From Pseudidiomarina gelatinasegens (lineage in GTDB: Bacteria > Pseudomonadota > Gammaproteobacteria > Enterobacterales > Alteromonadaceae): a DNA stretch of 64,000 nt. The translations under genes were made by a program, and so were the position numbers. How positions within the stretch are numbered: the stretch's first letter is position 1; each line of letters starts with the position of its first letter. Positions 7,878 to 18,337 of the stretch are shown piece after piece. The notes beneath the pieces are model-generated. The model was not told the origin of the DNA and searched no databases. It saw only the letters and a list, made by a program, of their open reading frames with translations. The stretch spans positions 372,001 to 436,000 of the forward strand of contig NZ_RSFE01000001.1 of NCBI RefSeq assembly GCF_004025325.1. The letters are read 5' to 3'.

Positions 7878-9981
7878 TGCCACTGCCCTTTTTATCTTCG
7901 TCCATATATTTTTCAAACGAAGGTGGCAAGGTCAGCGGCCCATCCCACTCTGGCAATACCGGCTGGTCGGTCAATGGCATCAATGAAATGCCTTCTTCGT
8001 CTGCTTTAATTTGCTCCGCACGCATATAGTTATATTTACGTGAGGATATTTGCGTTGCCGTTGCGCCATCACGCACAATCGTTGGACGTAAAAACACCAT
8101 CAAATTACGTTTTTGACGCGACGTTGATGTGCTCTTAAACAGATGGCCTAAAAATGGAATGTCGCCCAAAATCGGTACTTTCGATTCCGATTCTTGTACG
8201 TCTTCGTCAATTAAGCCGCCTAGCACGATGGTTTCACCGTCATCAGCCATCACCACAGTTTTCAGCTCGCGTTTGTTGATGGTGATATCCACCGAGGTTG
8301 CACCGCTGATGCTGGAAACTTCCTGCTCAATCACCAATTGCACGCCACTGCCTTCGTTAATTTGCGGCGTCACTTTGAGTTTGATACCCACATCTTCACG
8401 TTGCACGGTTTGGAATGGGTTGTCGTTGTTCGAGCCGGTGGTGGAACCGGTTATAGTCGGCACTGATTGCCCCACCAAAAACGACGCTTCTTCGTTATCG
8501 ACGGTCATAATTGACGGCGTCGCCAAAATATTTGAGTTGGTATTGGTGGTGACGGCTTGCAAAATGGCGCCCCAGTCATTTTTAACCACACCAACCATCA
8601 TGCCGTTCACGTTCTGTAGCACTTGCGCCAACAACGATACGTCGCCCGGGCGCGGCGGCTCGGTGGTGGTTACCAAGTTGCCATCGACCACGGTAGTGGT
8701 TTCGCGGCCTGGCTGTTCACGCGCCAAATACGCACCTGCTGCAACTTGACCGATCGGCGCTTGGCGACCGTTGTTGTATTGCACCATGCCGCCATCTTCA
8801 CTAATCCATTGCAGGCCAAAATCAACGCCGTCGCCTTCCATGATCTCAACAATGATGGCTTCAACATGCACTTGTGCGCGACGAATATCCAACTGGCGAA
8901 TCACGCTTTCCAGGCTCGAGAGCAAATCCGGCTGCGCGGTAATTACCAGCGAGTTCGACGCATCGTGCGCACTAATCGAAATTTCACCGCTTGAAGAGCT
9001 CGAACGACGCGCGGCTGCAGAGGTACCTGCGCCCGTTGCGGCGGATTCTTTTTCCGCTTGTAAGCTTTGGCTAACGCCTTGCAGCACTTCAACTAATTCT
9101 GCGGCTTTGGCGTACTTGAGGTAATAAACCCGCGTGTTGCCTTCTGATTTTAAGTCTTGGTCAAGCTGGTTAATCAGGGTGACCACGCGTTCGCGCGCGC
9201 GCGGCTCACCGCTCACGACCACGCTATTGGTGCGCTCGTCAGCAACAATTTTCGGAATCAATAAATCTGGAGTGCCATCGTTGGCTTTTTGAAACAAGCT
9301 AAGCGCAATGCGCACAACTTCTGCTGCTGATGCGTACTCAAGTTTAATCACGTTTACGTCTTGGTTACCGGCACGGTCAACCCGCTCGATGATTTCAACT
9401 AAACGCTGCACAGTTTCGCTGCGGCCGGTGATCATGATCACATTCGACGGGTCATAGCTGACCACGTTGCCGCCGCCACTTTGGTCGTTGAGCAACCGTA
9501 GCAATGGCGCTAGTTCGCGCACGCTCACATTAGAAACTGGAACCACGCGGGTAATCAGGGTATCGCCGCCTAAAGCGTTGTCATCAACCACAGGAATGGC
9601 GCCGTTGCGGGCGTCTTTGTCGCGCATGACTTTAATCACGCCCGATTCCATTTCGATGGTGGCAAAACCGTACACGTCCAACACGTTCAAAAAGAACTGC
9701 CAGTATTGGTCTTCGGTCATGACATCGTAGCTACGCACGTCAATGCGGCCGCGCACATCGGGGTCGATAATCATGGTACGGCCTAAATTACGGCCAACCA
9801 CTTGAATAAACTCCGTGATGTCGGTGTTTTTGAAGCTGGCCGCGTATTCAACCGGTGCTTCTGCATCTTGCTGGCGTTGCTGCTGCGCCGCCTGGCGTGA
9901 TTGTTGCGCGCTCGCATCATGGAGCGATCCGGCAAGTGCTGCGCCTACTGCGATGGCAATTGCGAGTGAGGTTTTTCGCAT
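7870..9981 (-). CDS. gspD: Type II secretion secretin GspD
   Basis: 703 residues with a signal peptide cleaved near residue 25 (HDASA). N0 domain about 45-120, N1-N3 repeats to about 370 with a Ser/Ala-rich linker in N3 (about 312-332), then the secretin barrel (about 375-640) including the VPTITG gate at 508-513 and the [14 protein letters not shown] end motif. The tail of about 60 residues would hold the pilotin-binding S-domain. It forms the outer-membrane channel of the system. gspC lies 10 bp upstream. Confidence 0.97.
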   Translation of the reverse strand: MRKTSLAIAIAVGAALAGSLHDASAQQSRQAAQQQRQQDAEAPVEYAASFKNTDITEFIQVVGRNLGRTMIIDPDVRGRIDVRSYDVMTEDQYWQFFLNVLDVYGFATIEMESGVIKVMRDKDARNGAIPVVDDNALGGDTLITRVVPVSNVSVRELAPLLRLLNDQSGGGNVVSYDPSNVIMITGRSETVQRLVEIIERVDRAGNQDVNVIKLEYASAAEVVRIALSLFQKANDGTPDLLIPKIVADERTNSVVVSGEPRARERVVTLINQLDQDLKSEGNTRVYYLKYAKAAELVEVLQGVSQSLQAEKESAATGAGTSAAARRSSSSSGEISISAHDASNSLVITAQPDLLSSLESVIRQLDIRRAQVHVEAIIVEIMEGDGVDFGLQWISEDGGMVQYNNGRQAPIGQVAAGAYLAREQPGRETTTVVDGNLVTTTEPPRPGDVSLLAQVLQNVNGMMVGVVKNDWGAILQAVTTNTNSNILATPSIMTVDNEEASFLVGQSVPTITGSTTGSNNDNPFQTVQREDVGIKLKVTPQINEGSGVQLVIEQEVSSISGATSVDITINKRELKTVVMADDGETIVLGGLIDEDVQESESKVPILGDIPFLGHLFKSTSTSRQKRNLMVFLRPTIVRDGATATQISSRKYNYMRAEQIKADEEGISLMPLTDQPVLPEWDGPLTLPPSFEKYMDEDKKGSGND

Positions 9982-9991
9982 AACTGTTCCC

Positions 9992-10894
9992 TTAATTCCC
10001 TTGGTCTTGCTTGGTTTCGTTCGCCGGCTTTGCTACATCAGCCGGTAAATCACGAATATCCAGACGCAAGTCGATATATTCATTGCCGCGCATCACGGTA
10101 ACCGTGGCTTCGGTCATGGTGGCGAGTTCGCCCGTAACCTTCATTGCGGTACTAATATTGGTTAAATCCTGGCCGTTAATTGCCACCGCCAAATCGCCAT
10201 CTCGGAAGCCGGCTTGGCGGAATAATTCTGGGTTGCTGCCGGCGCGCAAGCTGTAGCCTTTGATGCCATTGCCGCCGCGCACTGGCGTTATTTGGATAAA
10301 CTCGAGCAAGCTTTCGGCGTTGATATCATTGCTGCGCACCACATCGGTGATGGTGTCTGACACAACCGCGCGCGAACTGGTGCGCACGCTGTTACGGCCG
10401 GTTGAATTGGCCATGGTCAGCGACAAGCCTTCGCTTAGCTCGCCAATGCCTTCCAGTTCAAGCGTTTCTATACGCCCGTTGTTATCTAAAATAACGCGAT
10501 CGGCGTACATTTCTTTAATCTTAACTTGGGTGCCTTCAAGGTTATCACCCACCACGTAGACTTCCTGCTTGCCACTGCGTTCAATGATTGCAGCAGAGCG
10601 CTCGGGTACGTTCGAGGCGGATACACCAAGTAAGCGAATATTGAGTGAGGTTTTCGGAGCATTCGAAGATGCCACTTGGGGAGCATTGGCAGCTGCGCCA
10701 AATAGGTCAAGGGCGATAATTGGGCGCGCCGAAACCGCCTGCTTGCCGCTATCAGCGGTCACTTTAAGCGGGCCGGATTGGACGTCTGCCGTTGGCGTAA
10801 TGATCTGCCAAGTTAATTGCGCGCCAATCCACACTGCGGCAACCGCACAGACCGCGGTAACCAGTGCATTGACGTGCGTGTTCTGTATCTGCAT
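9992..10894 (-). CDS. gspC: Type II secretion protein GspC
   Basis: 300 residues. One membrane helix (about 9-30), a homology-region domain with SLNIRLLGVSASNVPERSAAII, and a C-terminal PDZ domain (about 200-285, FRDGDLAVAINGQDLTN). GspC connects the inner-membrane platform to the secretin. It is the first gene of the minus-strand operon and diverges from hslO, leaving about 150 bp for both promoters. I could not fix the gspC promoter with confidence. Confidence 0.95.
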   Translation of the reverse strand: MQIQNTHVNALVTAVCAVAAVWIGAQLTWQIITPTADVQSGPLKVTADSGKQAVSARPIIALDLFGAAANAPQVASSNAPKTSLNIRLLGVSASNVPERSAAIIERSGKQEVYVVGDNLEGTQVKIKEMYADRVILDNNGRIETLELEGIGELSEGLSLTMANSTGRNSVRTSSRAVVSDTITDVVRSNDINAESLLEFIQITPVRGGNGIKGYSLRAGSNPELFRQAGFRDGDLAVAINGQDLTNISTAMKVTGELATMTEATVTVMRGNEYIDLRLDIRDLPADVAKPANETKQDQGN

Positions 10895-10993
10895 GGGTAA
10901 CTACTACGCTTTCGTTATAATTATGTGACATTTGCGTCTTTTGGTCATTCTAGCCTTACTATACACAAGTGAACAGATCAAATTCGAGGATTC

Positions 10994-11002
10994 TGGTATA
11001 AT
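10994..11002 (+). promoter_or_regulatory. Extended -10 promoter of hslO
   Basis: TGGTATAAT at 10994-11002 is a perfect TATAAT with an upstream TG dinucleotide, 42 bp before the hslO start. The hexamer 17 bp upstream is a poor -35, consistent with an extended -10 promoter. I saw no clear heat-shock sigma-32 sequence. Confidence 0.6.
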
Positions 11003-11044
11003 GCAGCCAAATTTTTACACAAGTATGACAGACGCCCAAACACC

Positions 11045-11896
11045 ATGACCAAACCAGTAACGAATTATCCAACCGACCAATTATTACGCTACACGTTTCT
11101 TGAGCAAGATGTGCGCGGCGAATTGGTGCAATTGAGCACCAGCTATCAGCGCATGATTCTAGGACACAATTACCCGGCACCAGTTCAGCGCTTGCTGGGA
11201 GAATTAATGGCGGCCACCTCGTTGCTGACCGCCACGTTAAAGTTTGAAGGCCGTATTTCAATTCAAATTCAAGGCGATGGCCCGGTTAACTTTATTGCGG
11301 TGAACGGTTCGCATCACCAAGAACTGCGCGGTATTGCACGGGTACGCTCGGAGATTCCCGACGACCTGAATGACTTGCGCACCCTTATGGGCGCCAAGGC
11401 GGTACTGGTAATTACCTTAACCCCTGAAGTCGGCGAGCGTTATCAAGGCGTGGTCAGTGCCGATGCCGACAGTATTTCCAAAGTAATTGAAGACTACTTT
11501 ATGCAGTCTGAGCAGTTGCGTACGCGCATTTGGTTGTTTGCCGACGGCGAACACGCGGCCGGCATGATGTTGCAGGTAATGCCCGCACAAGGCACCACGT
11601 TGGAAGCTTTTGAGCATTTGGAGCACTTAACCAGCACCATGACCGCAGCCGAGCTATTTAAATTGCCGGGCGCGCAGGTGTTGCACCGTTTGTATCACGA
11701 AGAGCACGTGGAAGTGTACCCGCCCCAGCCGGTTACCTTTAAATGCGGTTGTTCGCGTGAAGGCACCATGGAAGCATTGGCTTCGGTTTCACCGGAAGAA
11801 TTGCAGGACATTTTGCGTGAAGAAGGTGCGGTGGTTATGAACTGCGAGTATTGCCAAACCGAATACCGCTTCACTGAAAAAGACCTCACGGTATAA
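11045..11896 (+). CDS. hslO: Redox-regulated chaperone Hsp33
   Basis: 283 residues, normal length. The N-terminal folding domain is followed by the zinc-binding redox switch at the C-terminus: C234-x-C236 (KCGCSREG) and C267-x-x-C270 (NCEYCQ). Under oxidation these cysteines release zinc and form disulfides, turning the protein into an ATP-independent holdase in the cytoplasm. It is followed after 4 bp by hslR, so the two heat-shock genes form an operon, in reverse order to E. coli. Confidence 0.97.
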   Translation: MTKPVTNYPTDQLLRYTFLEQDVRGELVQLSTSYQRMILGHNYPAPVQRLLGELMAATSLLTATLKFEGRISIQIQGDGPVNFIAVNGSHHQELRGIARVRSEIPDDLNDLRTLMGAKAVLVITLTPEVGERYQGVVSADADSISKVIEDYFMQSEQLRTRIWLFADGEHAAGMMLQVMPAQGTTLEAFEHLEHLTSTMTAAELFKLPGAQVLHRLYHEEHVEVYPPQPVTFKCGCSREGTMEALASVSPEELQDILREEGAVVMNCEYCQTEYRFTEKDLTV

Positions 11897-11900
11897 ACCG

Positions 11901-12281
11901 ATGAGCGAGCCAGTACGCATTGACAAGTGGTTGTGGGCGGCGCGTTTTTATAAGACGCGTGCGCTGGCTCGGCAGGTTGTGCAGTCGGGCAAGGTGACCA
12001 TTGACGGCCAGCGGTGCAAGCCATCCAAAACCATCAGCGCGGGGCATGTTATAAAAGCACCGCGTGGGCATGATATTTATGAAGTTGAAGTGCTGGCTGT
12101 GAGCGAACGGCGGCTTGGCGCGCCAGAAGCGCAAGCGCTTTACGCGGAAACGCCTGAGTCGGTTGCGCGGCGCGAGAAAGAAGCAGAGCTGCGCAAAATG
12201 AATGCGTTGTACAACCCCCACCCCGATCATAAGCCCGACAAAAAAGAACGTCGGGACTTAATCAAATTCAAAAATCAGTAA
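11901..12281 (+). CDS. hslR: Heat-shock RNA-binding protein Hsp15
   Basis: 126 residues. An N-terminal S4 RNA-binding domain (VRIDKWLWAARFYKTRALA, about 5-65) is followed by a basic, charged tail (KEAELRKMNALY, DKKERRDLIKFK). Hsp15 binds free 50S subunits carrying nascent chains and helps recycle them. It lies 4 bp after hslO and ends 6 bp from the convergent der gene, leaving no room for a separate terminator between them. Confidence 0.95.
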   Translation: MSEPVRIDKWLWAARFYKTRALARQVVQSGKVTIDGQRCKPSKTISAGHVIKAPRGHDIYEVEVLAVSERRLGAPEAQALYAETPESVARREKEAELRKMNALYNPHPDHKPDKKERRDLIKFKNQ

Positions 12282-12287
12282 CAGGCG

Positions 12288-13889
12288 TTATTTTCTTCGC
12301 TTCAGGTGACGCATTAAGCGTTTACGCTTGCGGGTTTGAGACAGCGTGAGCTGGTTTTTGCGCCCAGCGTACGGGTTTTCGGATTCGCGGAATTCAATCT
12401 TAATTGGCGTGCCCATAACGCCCAATGATTTACGGAAGTAATTCATCAAGTAGCGCTTGTAAGAGCCTGGCAGCGAGTCGACCTGGTTGCCGTGAATGAT
12501 TATGCGCGGCGGGTTATAACCACCTGCATGCGCATATTTCAGCTTCACCCGACGGCCACTCACCAGCGGTGGCTGATGGTCTTCAACGGCGGTTTCTAAA
12601 ATACGCGTTAGCTTGGATGTACCGACCCGCGCCGATGCTGAGGCGTAAGCTTCAAGTACCGATTCAAACAAATTACCCACGCCACTGCCGTGCAAGGCTG
12701 AGATAAAGTGCAAGCGTGCAAAATCGACAAAGCCTAAGCGGCGGTCGAGTTCGCGTTTGATTTCGTCGCGGTGATCGTTGGACAAGCCGTCCCACTTATT
12801 CACTGCGATAACAATTGAACGGCCTGCGTTTAAGGCAAAGCCAATCAAGTTTAAGTCTTGGTCAGACACGGTTTCGCGGGCGTCAATGACTGCGATAACC
12901 ACGTTGGCGTCTTCAATGGCTTGCAGGGTTTTGATAACCGAGAATTTTTCTACGGTTTCATCAATCCGGCCACGGCGACGTACACCTGCGGTATCGATCA
13001 GAATGTATTCACGCCCATCGCGTTGCATCGGGATATACACCGAGTCACGGGTGGTGCCTGGCATATCGTACACAACCACGCGTTCTTCGCCGAGAATACG
13101 GTTGATGAGCGTTGATTTACCTACGTTCGGACGGCCAACAATGGCTAATTTTAATGGCAGCGCGTCATAATCGATTTCATCGTGCTTGCGATCACCCAAT
13201 TGGCCAATGATGTTGCCTTCATGGTCAATAACGTTGCCATCGGCGTCAACAATGTTGCCATCTACGTCGAACACGTTGCCTTCTGGATCAGGTTCAACAA
13301 TTTCACCGTTGGCATCAATTGGATTGCCTTCAGCATCAAGATTTACCGCACCTTCAGAGCCGCCTTGCGCTGAGCGCTTTGCAACTTCTGGGTATTCTTC
13401 CAGCAGTGGGTCAAAACATTCTTGCAGCAACTGCTCGACACCACGGCCATGCGCAGCAGCAATGCCATGCACTTCGCCCAGGCCCAGCTCAAAGAAATCG
13501 AGCATGGCCGTGTTGGCGTCAATGCCGTCAATTTTATTGGCAACCACATAGGCCTTTTTACCAATGCGGCGCAAGTGCGCAGCAATGCCCATGTCGGCAG
13601 AGGTGATGCCGTCGCGGGCATCAACCATAAACAGCACAACATCTGCTTCGTCAATGGCGCGCAATGATTGCGATGCCATTTCGGCATCAATCCCTTCTTC
13701 ATCACCATGTACACCGGCGGTGTCGATGACAATAAACTGATAACCGTCGTAGTTGGCCTGGCCGTACTTACGATCCCGCGTTAAGCCGGGAAAGTCCGCA
13801 ACCAAGGCGTCCCGAGTACGGGTAAGCCGATTAAATAAGGTTGATTTGCCCACATTTGGGCGCCCTACCAGGGCAACTACGGGTAACAT
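12288..13889 (-). CDS. der: Ribosome-assembly GTPase Der (EngA), with acidic repeat linker
   Basis: 533 residues against about 490 in most relatives. Two Era-like GTPase domains (P-loops GRPNVGKS at 9-16 and about 252-259; DTAGV switch II in both; NKID and NKWD specificity motifs) and a C-terminal KH-like domain with a basic tail. Der acts in 50S maturation. The extra length lies in the inter-domain linker (about 172-243), where residues about 184-229 are heptapeptides of type DADGNVI / DVDGNIV / DHEGNII, encoded by a 21-bp DNA repeat. These look like calcium-loop sequences, though no function is established. Confidence 0.96.
   Translation of the reverse strand: MLPVVALVGRPNVGKSTLFNRLTRTRDALVADFPGLTRDRKYGQANYDGYQFIVIDTAGVHGDEEGIDAEMASQSLRAIDEADVVLFMVDARDGITSADMGIAAHLRRIGKKAYVVANKIDGIDANTAMLDFFELGLGEVHGIAAAHGRGVEQLLQECFDPLLEEYPEVAKRSAQGGSEGAVNLDAEGNPIDANGEIVEPDPEGNVFDVDGNIVDADGNVIDHEGNIIGQLGDRKHDEIDYDALPLKLAIVGRPNVGKSTLINRILGEERVVVYDMPGTTRDSVYIPMQRDGREYILIDTAGVRRRGRIDETVEKFSVIKTLQAIEDANVVIAVIDARETVSDQDLNLIGFALNAGRSIVIAVNKWDGLSNDHRDEIKRELDRRLGFVDFARLHFISALHGSGVGNLFESVLEAYASASARVGTSKLTRILETAVEDHQPPLVSGRRVKLKYAHAGGYNPPRIIIHGNQVDSLPGSYKRYLMNYFRKSLGVMGTPIKIEFRESENPYAGRKNQLTLSQTRKRKRLMRHLKRRK
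13203..13340 (-). repeat. 21-bp tandem repeat encoding the acidic linker of Der
   Basis: On the plus strand the unit is seen as GTTGCCATCGGCGTCAACAA-like copies spaced 21 bp apart, with the strongest copies at about 13203-13285 and degenerate ones to about 13340. Each unit codes for one DxxGNxI/V heptapeptide. Confidence 0.8.
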
Positions 13890-13895
13890 ATAGGG

Positions 13896-15089
13896 TTAAA
13901 TCCTTACCGCGAGTAAACTGCCGTCGCGTAATTGTACATAAAGGGTGTCGCCAGCAACCACAGGGGCTGTATAGACGTCACTATCCACTTCTAAACGGCC
14001 TTCAGTTTCACCGCTAAGAAGGTTTATAAAATGCAGGTAGCCCATACGGTCGCCAACCACAATGTAGTCACCGAAACGCACTGGCGCAGTTAAATGACGG
14101 CCGTTGTAGTCGTTATTCGACCACAGCTCAACGCCACCTTGAGAATCAAGTGCTGACACTGTGTCTTCGGCGTCAGTTACGAACAACCGACCGCCAGCAA
14201 AATGCAGGTTCTGATACGATGAATACTCACGTTTCCATGCAATTTCGCCGCTGTTGGCACTGATAGCCGCTAACGAACCGTTGTAGGCCACGTTATACAC
14301 AAAGGCACCGGCTAACACTGGCTTGGAATCAACATCCACCATGCGTTGCAGTTCGGTGTTACCGCTTGGTACCGCTAAACGTGCTTCCCAAGCTGGCTGG
14401 CCGTTTTCAGCGATAAGTACAATGACTTTACCGGTTGAGGTGCCAACAAACACACCACCTTGTTCGTATACTGGCGCCGAGGTGCCGCGCATTGACAGCG
14501 GTGGCACTTCAGAAACGTGCTTCCAACGTTGTTCGCCCGTGTCTTCGGCCAAAGCGATTACTTCACCCGTTGAGCCTTTAACCACAACCACACCACCACC
14601 AACGGCAGGCGTTGCCATGACTTCTGAACGCACAACCTGGTGCCATTTCACGCTGCCGTCGTTGGCATTGAGCGCAACCACGTCACCGTTTTCGGTGCCA
14701 AGGTAAATCACTTCATTATTTGCAGCTAAGCCACCGGCGATACGCATGGATTCACCCGCGCTCCACCAACCGCCTTTGCTTAAGTTTAATGCACCGCGCA
14801 AATCCACCTGCCATAAGCGGTCACCATTGTCGCGATTGTACGCAGCAACAGTTCCGTCACGGTCAGCACCGACAATCATGTCGTTTACAACAACCGGATG
14901 CAGATGTGAGTAAAAATGGTCAACGCCACCACCGACACTGCTTTCCCACACAACACGCGGGGTAACCTGCTGGTTGAATGATTGCAGCTCTTTGTAGGTG
15001 ATTTCGTCGTTGCTAAACACCGAGCAACCACTGATTAATGTGGTTGCCAGTGCCGCTAACCCTAAACTTTTAAAACGTGCTAATTTCAT
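13896..15089 (-). CDS. bamB: Outer-membrane assembly lipoprotein BamB
   Basis: 397 residues. Lipoprotein signal with lipobox LISGC, lipidated Cys at residue 22. The remainder is an eight-bladed beta-propeller of PQQ-like repeats (GDRLWQVDL, GSVKWHQVV, GEQRWKHV, GEIAWKREY). BamB belongs to the Bam complex that folds beta-barrel proteins into the outer membrane. The start overlaps the yfgM stop by 4 bp, and der follows after 6 bp, the standard order in gammaproteobacteria. Confidence 0.96.
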   Translation of the reverse strand: MKLARFKSLGLAALATTLISGCSVFSNDEITYKELQSFNQQVTPRVVWESSVGGGVDHFYSHLHPVVVNDMIVGADRDGTVAAYNRDNGDRLWQVDLRGALNLSKGGWWSAGESMRIAGGLAANNEVIYLGTENGDVVALNANDGSVKWHQVVRSEVMATPAVGGGVVVVKGSTGEVIALAEDTGEQRWKHVSEVPPLSMRGTSAPVYEQGGVFVGTSTGKVIVLIAENGQPAWEARLAVPSGNTELQRMVDVDSKPVLAGAFVYNVAYNGSLAAISANSGEIAWKREYSSYQNLHFAGGRLFVTDAEDTVSALDSQGGVELWSNNDYNGRHLTAPVRFGDYIVVGDRMGYLHFINLLSGETEGRLEVDSDVYTAPVVAGDTLYVQLRDGSLLAVRI

Positions 15090-15691
15090 GAACCCGCCAC
15101 AATGCTGTTGAGTTTAATCTCTGCCAGGCCTTCAGCACCTGCATCAAGCGCTGCTTGATAGGCGCTACGTGCGCCAGTGGTGTCGCCTTGAGCAAGAAGA
15201 ATGTCGCCTTTCAGTTCAGCGGCTTGCGCTTTGAATGCTTCTACCGATTCAGCGGCTTGTACGGCTGCCATGGCCGCATCGTACTGTTCTTGTGCGAACA
15301 ACAAACGTGCCTGACGCATATCGGCGACTGCACGAATTGCTGGCTCTGCGTTGTCGCGTACGCTTTGCAGCGCGCTGATAGCGGTTGCATAGTCGTTGTT
15401 ATCAACCGCATACTTCGCCAGTTCAAGTGCTGCCAGCTGCGCATACGTGGTATCGCTGCTGGTCACAAAGTCTTGTGCGGCTGTCATGCTGTTTTCTTGG
15501 TCAGCTTCGAGTTGCACCAAAATGCTTTCAAACTGCTGCGACGCTTCTTCCTGGTTGGCACGGGTTTGCGCGTCATAATAACGCCAGCCGTAAAACAGGC
15601 CGAAACCAACAATCAGACCGGCGATGATGCCTTTGCCGTGTTCGTTCCAAAATTGCTTGATGCGTTCGATTTGCTGATCTTCAGTTTCCAT
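15086..15691 (-). CDS. yfgM: SecYEG-associated periplasmic TPR protein YfgM
   Basis: 201 residues from the ATG at 15691. The frame is open to a TTG four codons earlier, but GGAG overlapping that TTG is the ribosome-binding site, so METEDQQIERIKQFW is the likely N-terminus. A membrane helix (about 21-40, GIIAGLIVGFGLFYGW) is followed by a periplasmic TPR-like helical domain. YfgM associates with PpiD at the Sec translocon. It sits between hisS and bamB as usual. A family C repeat separates it from hisS. Confidence 0.93.
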   Translation of the reverse strand: METEDQQIERIKQFWNEHGKGIIAGLIVGFGLFYGWRYYDAQTRANQEEASQQFESILVQLEADQENSMTAAQDFVTSSDTTYAQLAALELAKYAVDNNDYATAISALQSVRDNAEPAIRAVADMRQARLLFAQEQYDAAMAAVQAAESVEAFKAQAAELKGDILLAQGDTTGARSAYQAALDAGAEGLAEIKLNSIVAGS

Positions 15692-15707
15692 TTTTAACTC
15701 CAAAAAT

Positions 15708-15780
15708 GATATTAGCTATTAGCCATTGGATATTAGCTGATAGCAAGAACGGTTTTTCTAATATCAAATATCTAATAGCG
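15708..15780. repeat. Family C heptad inverted repeat between hisS and yfgM
   Basis: Left part GATATTAGCTATTAG, right part CTAATATCAAATATCTAATAG, with an unconserved loop. It overlaps the last five codons and the stop of hisS: GCGCTATTAGATATTTGA codes for ALLDI-stop. Confidence 0.85.
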
Positions 15781-17011
15781 CCGTTGCACTTTCCCCGACC
15801 GAAGACTCGGCGTTGCGGTCGCGCAGGTGTTTAAGTTCGAAATCGGTGTCACGGACAATCAACGCATAGGTTGCGCCCGACTTGTCAGCTTTTGCCAATT
15901 TTTTCTTCATGTTCTGGGTGCCGCTGTGCAGTTGCACTTTCAAATTCGGTTGCGCACTGCGAATTTGTTCGGCAACGCCCGGGGCGATTAGTTCCGCCGC
16001 TTCCGTTGCCGCAAGTACATAGATATCAACCGCTTGTTCAGCTGGAATTTTATCCTGTGATTCTAACAGTAGAACCAGACGTTCCATGCCCATAGCGAAG
16101 CCAACTGCTGGGGTTGCCTTGCCACCGAGCTGTTCAACCAAGCCGTCATAACGGCCGCCAGCACATACGGTGCCTTGCGCGCCCAGTTCTGTGGTCACCC
16201 ACTCAAACACAGTGCGGTTGTAATAATCAAGCCCGCGCACTAAGCGTTCGTTCAATACGTACTCAACACCGGCAGCGTCAAGACGCTTGCACAGGCCTTC
16301 GAAGTGTTCACGTGAGGCGTCGTCCCAATATTCAGACAGTTTCGGGGCATCGGCAAGTACCGCTTGGGTTTCTTCCGATTTGCTGTCGAGAACGCGCAAT
16401 ACGTTGGTGTCTAACCGGCGCTTTGAGTCTTCGTCAAGTTTGTCTTCGTGAGCACGCAAGAATTCGCGCAGTGCCTCACGGTAACGCGCACGCGCTTCGT
16501 TAGAAGCTAATGAGTTCAGTTGCAGTTGCACTTGGTCACGAATACCAAACCGCTCCCATAACCGCGCCGAAAGCAAAATCACTTCCGCGTCGATATCTGG
16601 GCCGTCCATACCGAAGGCTTCAATACCAAACTGATGGAACTGGCGGTAGCGGCCTTTTTGCGGACGCTCATGGCGGAACATTGGCCCCATGTACCATAAC
16701 CGTTGGGTTTGGTTGTACAGCAGGCCGTGTTCGTTGCCGGCGCGTACGCAGCTGGCGGTGCCTTCAGGGCGCAGGGTCAGGCTGTCACCGTTACGATCGT
16801 CGAAGGTGTACATTTCTTTTTCGACGATATCGGTTACTTCGCCGATGGATCGCTTGAACAGGTCGGTACTTTCCAGCACCGGCATGCGAATTTCTTGATA
16901 GGTATATTGTGCCGCGACCTGGCGAATCACGCCTTCTACGTATTGCCACGCTGGCGATTGATTCGGCAGGATGTCGTTCATGCCGCGAATTGCTTGTATA
17001 TTTTTAGCCAC
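15764..17011 (-). CDS. hisS: Histidyl-tRNA synthetase
   Basis: 415 residues, close to the usual 424. Class II core with motif 1 near residue 50, motif 2 ([19 protein letters not shown]) around 115-130, the histidine-binding loops [13 protein letters not shown] and GGRYDGL, and a C-terminal anticodon-binding domain. It charges tRNA-His in the cytoplasm. The final residues ALLDI and the stop codon lie inside a family C repeat, so the natural C-terminus has been replaced or extended by the repeat. Downstream genes yfgM, bamB and der probably belong to the same transcript. Confidence 0.97.
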   Translation of the reverse strand: MAKNIQAIRGMNDILPNQSPAWQYVEGVIRQVAAQYTYQEIRMPVLESTDLFKRSIGEVTDIVEKEMYTFDDRNGDSLTLRPEGTASCVRAGNEHGLLYNQTQRLWYMGPMFRHERPQKGRYRQFHQFGIEAFGMDGPDIDAEVILLSARLWERFGIRDQVQLQLNSLASNEARARYREALREFLRAHEDKLDEDSKRRLDTNVLRVLDSKSEETQAVLADAPKLSEYWDDASREHFEGLCKRLDAAGVEYVLNERLVRGLDYYNRTVFEWVTTELGAQGTVCAGGRYDGLVEQLGGKATPAVGFAMGMERLVLLLESQDKIPAEQAVDIYVLAATEAAELIAPGVAEQIRSAQPNLKVQLHSGTQNMKKKLAKADKSGATYALIVRDTDFELKHLRDRNAESSVGESATALLDI

Positions 17012-17089
17012 GTTCGGATTCTTTTCTGCTTATGTTCGACGTAAAGACGAAAATTTATTTCGAAAAATGGCGCATAGTATACCGCAGCT

Positions 17090-18199
17090 TTACGCTTGCT
17101 TCACGGGAATCTGTTCAGCTTCTAAACGTTTTACTTTTTCACGGATGCGGCGTTCCAACTCATCCACCAAATCATTGTTGTCGAGTCGGTCTTTTTGGCG
17201 TTCGCCATCCAGATAAAAACCGCTTTTATTCTTGGCGCCGGCTAAGCCCACATGGGAGATCAATGCCTCGCCCGGACCGTTTACTACGCAGCCGATAATG
17301 GACACATCCATAGGTACAACAACGTCTTCAAGGCGCTGTTCCAGTGCGTTAACGGTGGCGATTACGTCGAATTCCTGGCGCGAACAGCTTGGGCACGCGA
17401 TGAAATTGATGCCGCGGCTACGAATACGCAGGGATTTCAAAATATCAAAGCCCACTTTCACTTCTTCTACTGGGTCGGCCGCGAGTGAGATACGCAAGGT
17501 GTCACCGATGCCTTCGGCCAACAACATGCCAAGCCCAATCGACGATTTCACGGAGCCACTGCGCAAACCACCGGCTTCGGTGATGCCCAAGTGCAGAGGT
17601 TGTTCAATTTGTTTGGCCAGCAAACGATAACTTTCAACGGCTAAAAACACGTCGGACGCTTTAACGCTGACTTTGAAGTCCTGGAAATTTAAGCGGTCGA
17701 GAATATCCACATGGCGCATCGCTGATTCAACCAACGCGGCAGGATTTGGCTCGCCGTATTTTTCTTGCAGGTCTTTCTCTAACGAACCGCCGTTTACACC
17801 AATGCGAATTGGAATACCGCGGTCACGAGCTGCATCAACAACGGAGCGAATGCGCTGCTCGTTACCGATATTGCCTGGGTTGATGCGCAAACAATCGACG
17901 CCGTACTCGGCCACTTTAAGCGCGATACGGTAGTCAAAATGAATGTCAGCAACCAATGGAATTGGGCTTTGTTGCTTGATCAGTTTAAACGCTTCAGCGG
18001 CGTCCATGGTCGGTACACTTACCCGCACCAAATCAGCACCGGCAGCGGCGATAGCCTGAATTTGTTTGACTGTGGCGGCAACGTCGGTGGTTTCGGTGTT
18101 GGTCATGGACTGCACGGCAATAGGTGCGCCATCGCCAATAGGCACGTTGCCCACATAAATGCGGCGTGAAGGTCGACGTTTGATCGGGTTTGAATGCAT
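17090..18199 (-). CDS. ispG: 4-hydroxy-3-methylbut-2-en-1-yl diphosphate synthase IspG (GcpE)
   Basis: 369 residues. N-terminal TIM barrel ([33 protein letters not shown]) and a C-terminal iron-sulfur domain with the [10 protein letters not shown] motif and the third cysteine in [13 protein letters not shown]. It converts MEcPP to HMBPP in the MEP isoprenoid pathway using a 4Fe-4S cluster. The start ATG directly abuts the family B block at 18201-18335, and no purine-rich ribosome-binding site is obvious in front of it. Confidence 0.97.
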   Translation of the reverse strand: MHSNPIKRRPSRRIYVGNVPIGDGAPIAVQSMTNTETTDVAATVKQIQAIAAAGADLVRVSVPTMDAAEAFKLIKQQSPIPLVADIHFDYRIALKVAEYGVDCLRINPGNIGNEQRIRSVVDAARDRGIPIRIGVNGGSLEKDLQEKYGEPNPAALVESAMRHVDILDRLNFQDFKVSVKASDVFLAVESYRLLAKQIEQPLHLGITEAGGLRSGSVKSSIGLGMLLAEGIGDTLRISLAADPVEEVKVGFDILKSLRIRSRGINFIACPSCSRQEFDVIATVNALEQRLEDVVVPMDVSIIGCVVNGPGEALISHVGLAGAKNKSGFYLDGERQKDRLDNNDLVDELERRIREKVKRLEAEQIPVKQA

Positions 18200-18200
18200 A

Positions 18201-18335
18201 AATTCGTACGCTTCGCTATTCGTTGTTCGTACACTTCGTTATTCGTACGCTGCGCTTTTCGTTTGTTTCGAACAGTGCACGTGTGCACGGACGAATAACG
18301 AACAGTGAGCAGAGCGAACGGACGAAGTACGCTTT
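18201..18335. repeat. Family B inverted repeat between rodZ and ispG
   Basis: Left arm ATTCGTACGCTTCGCTATTC, right arm ACGAATAACGAACAGTGAGC, plus an inner hairpin around CAGTGCACGTGTGCAC. It runs from the rodZ stop to the ispG start codon and fills the whole gap. Confidence 0.85.
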
Positions 18336-18337
18336 AA

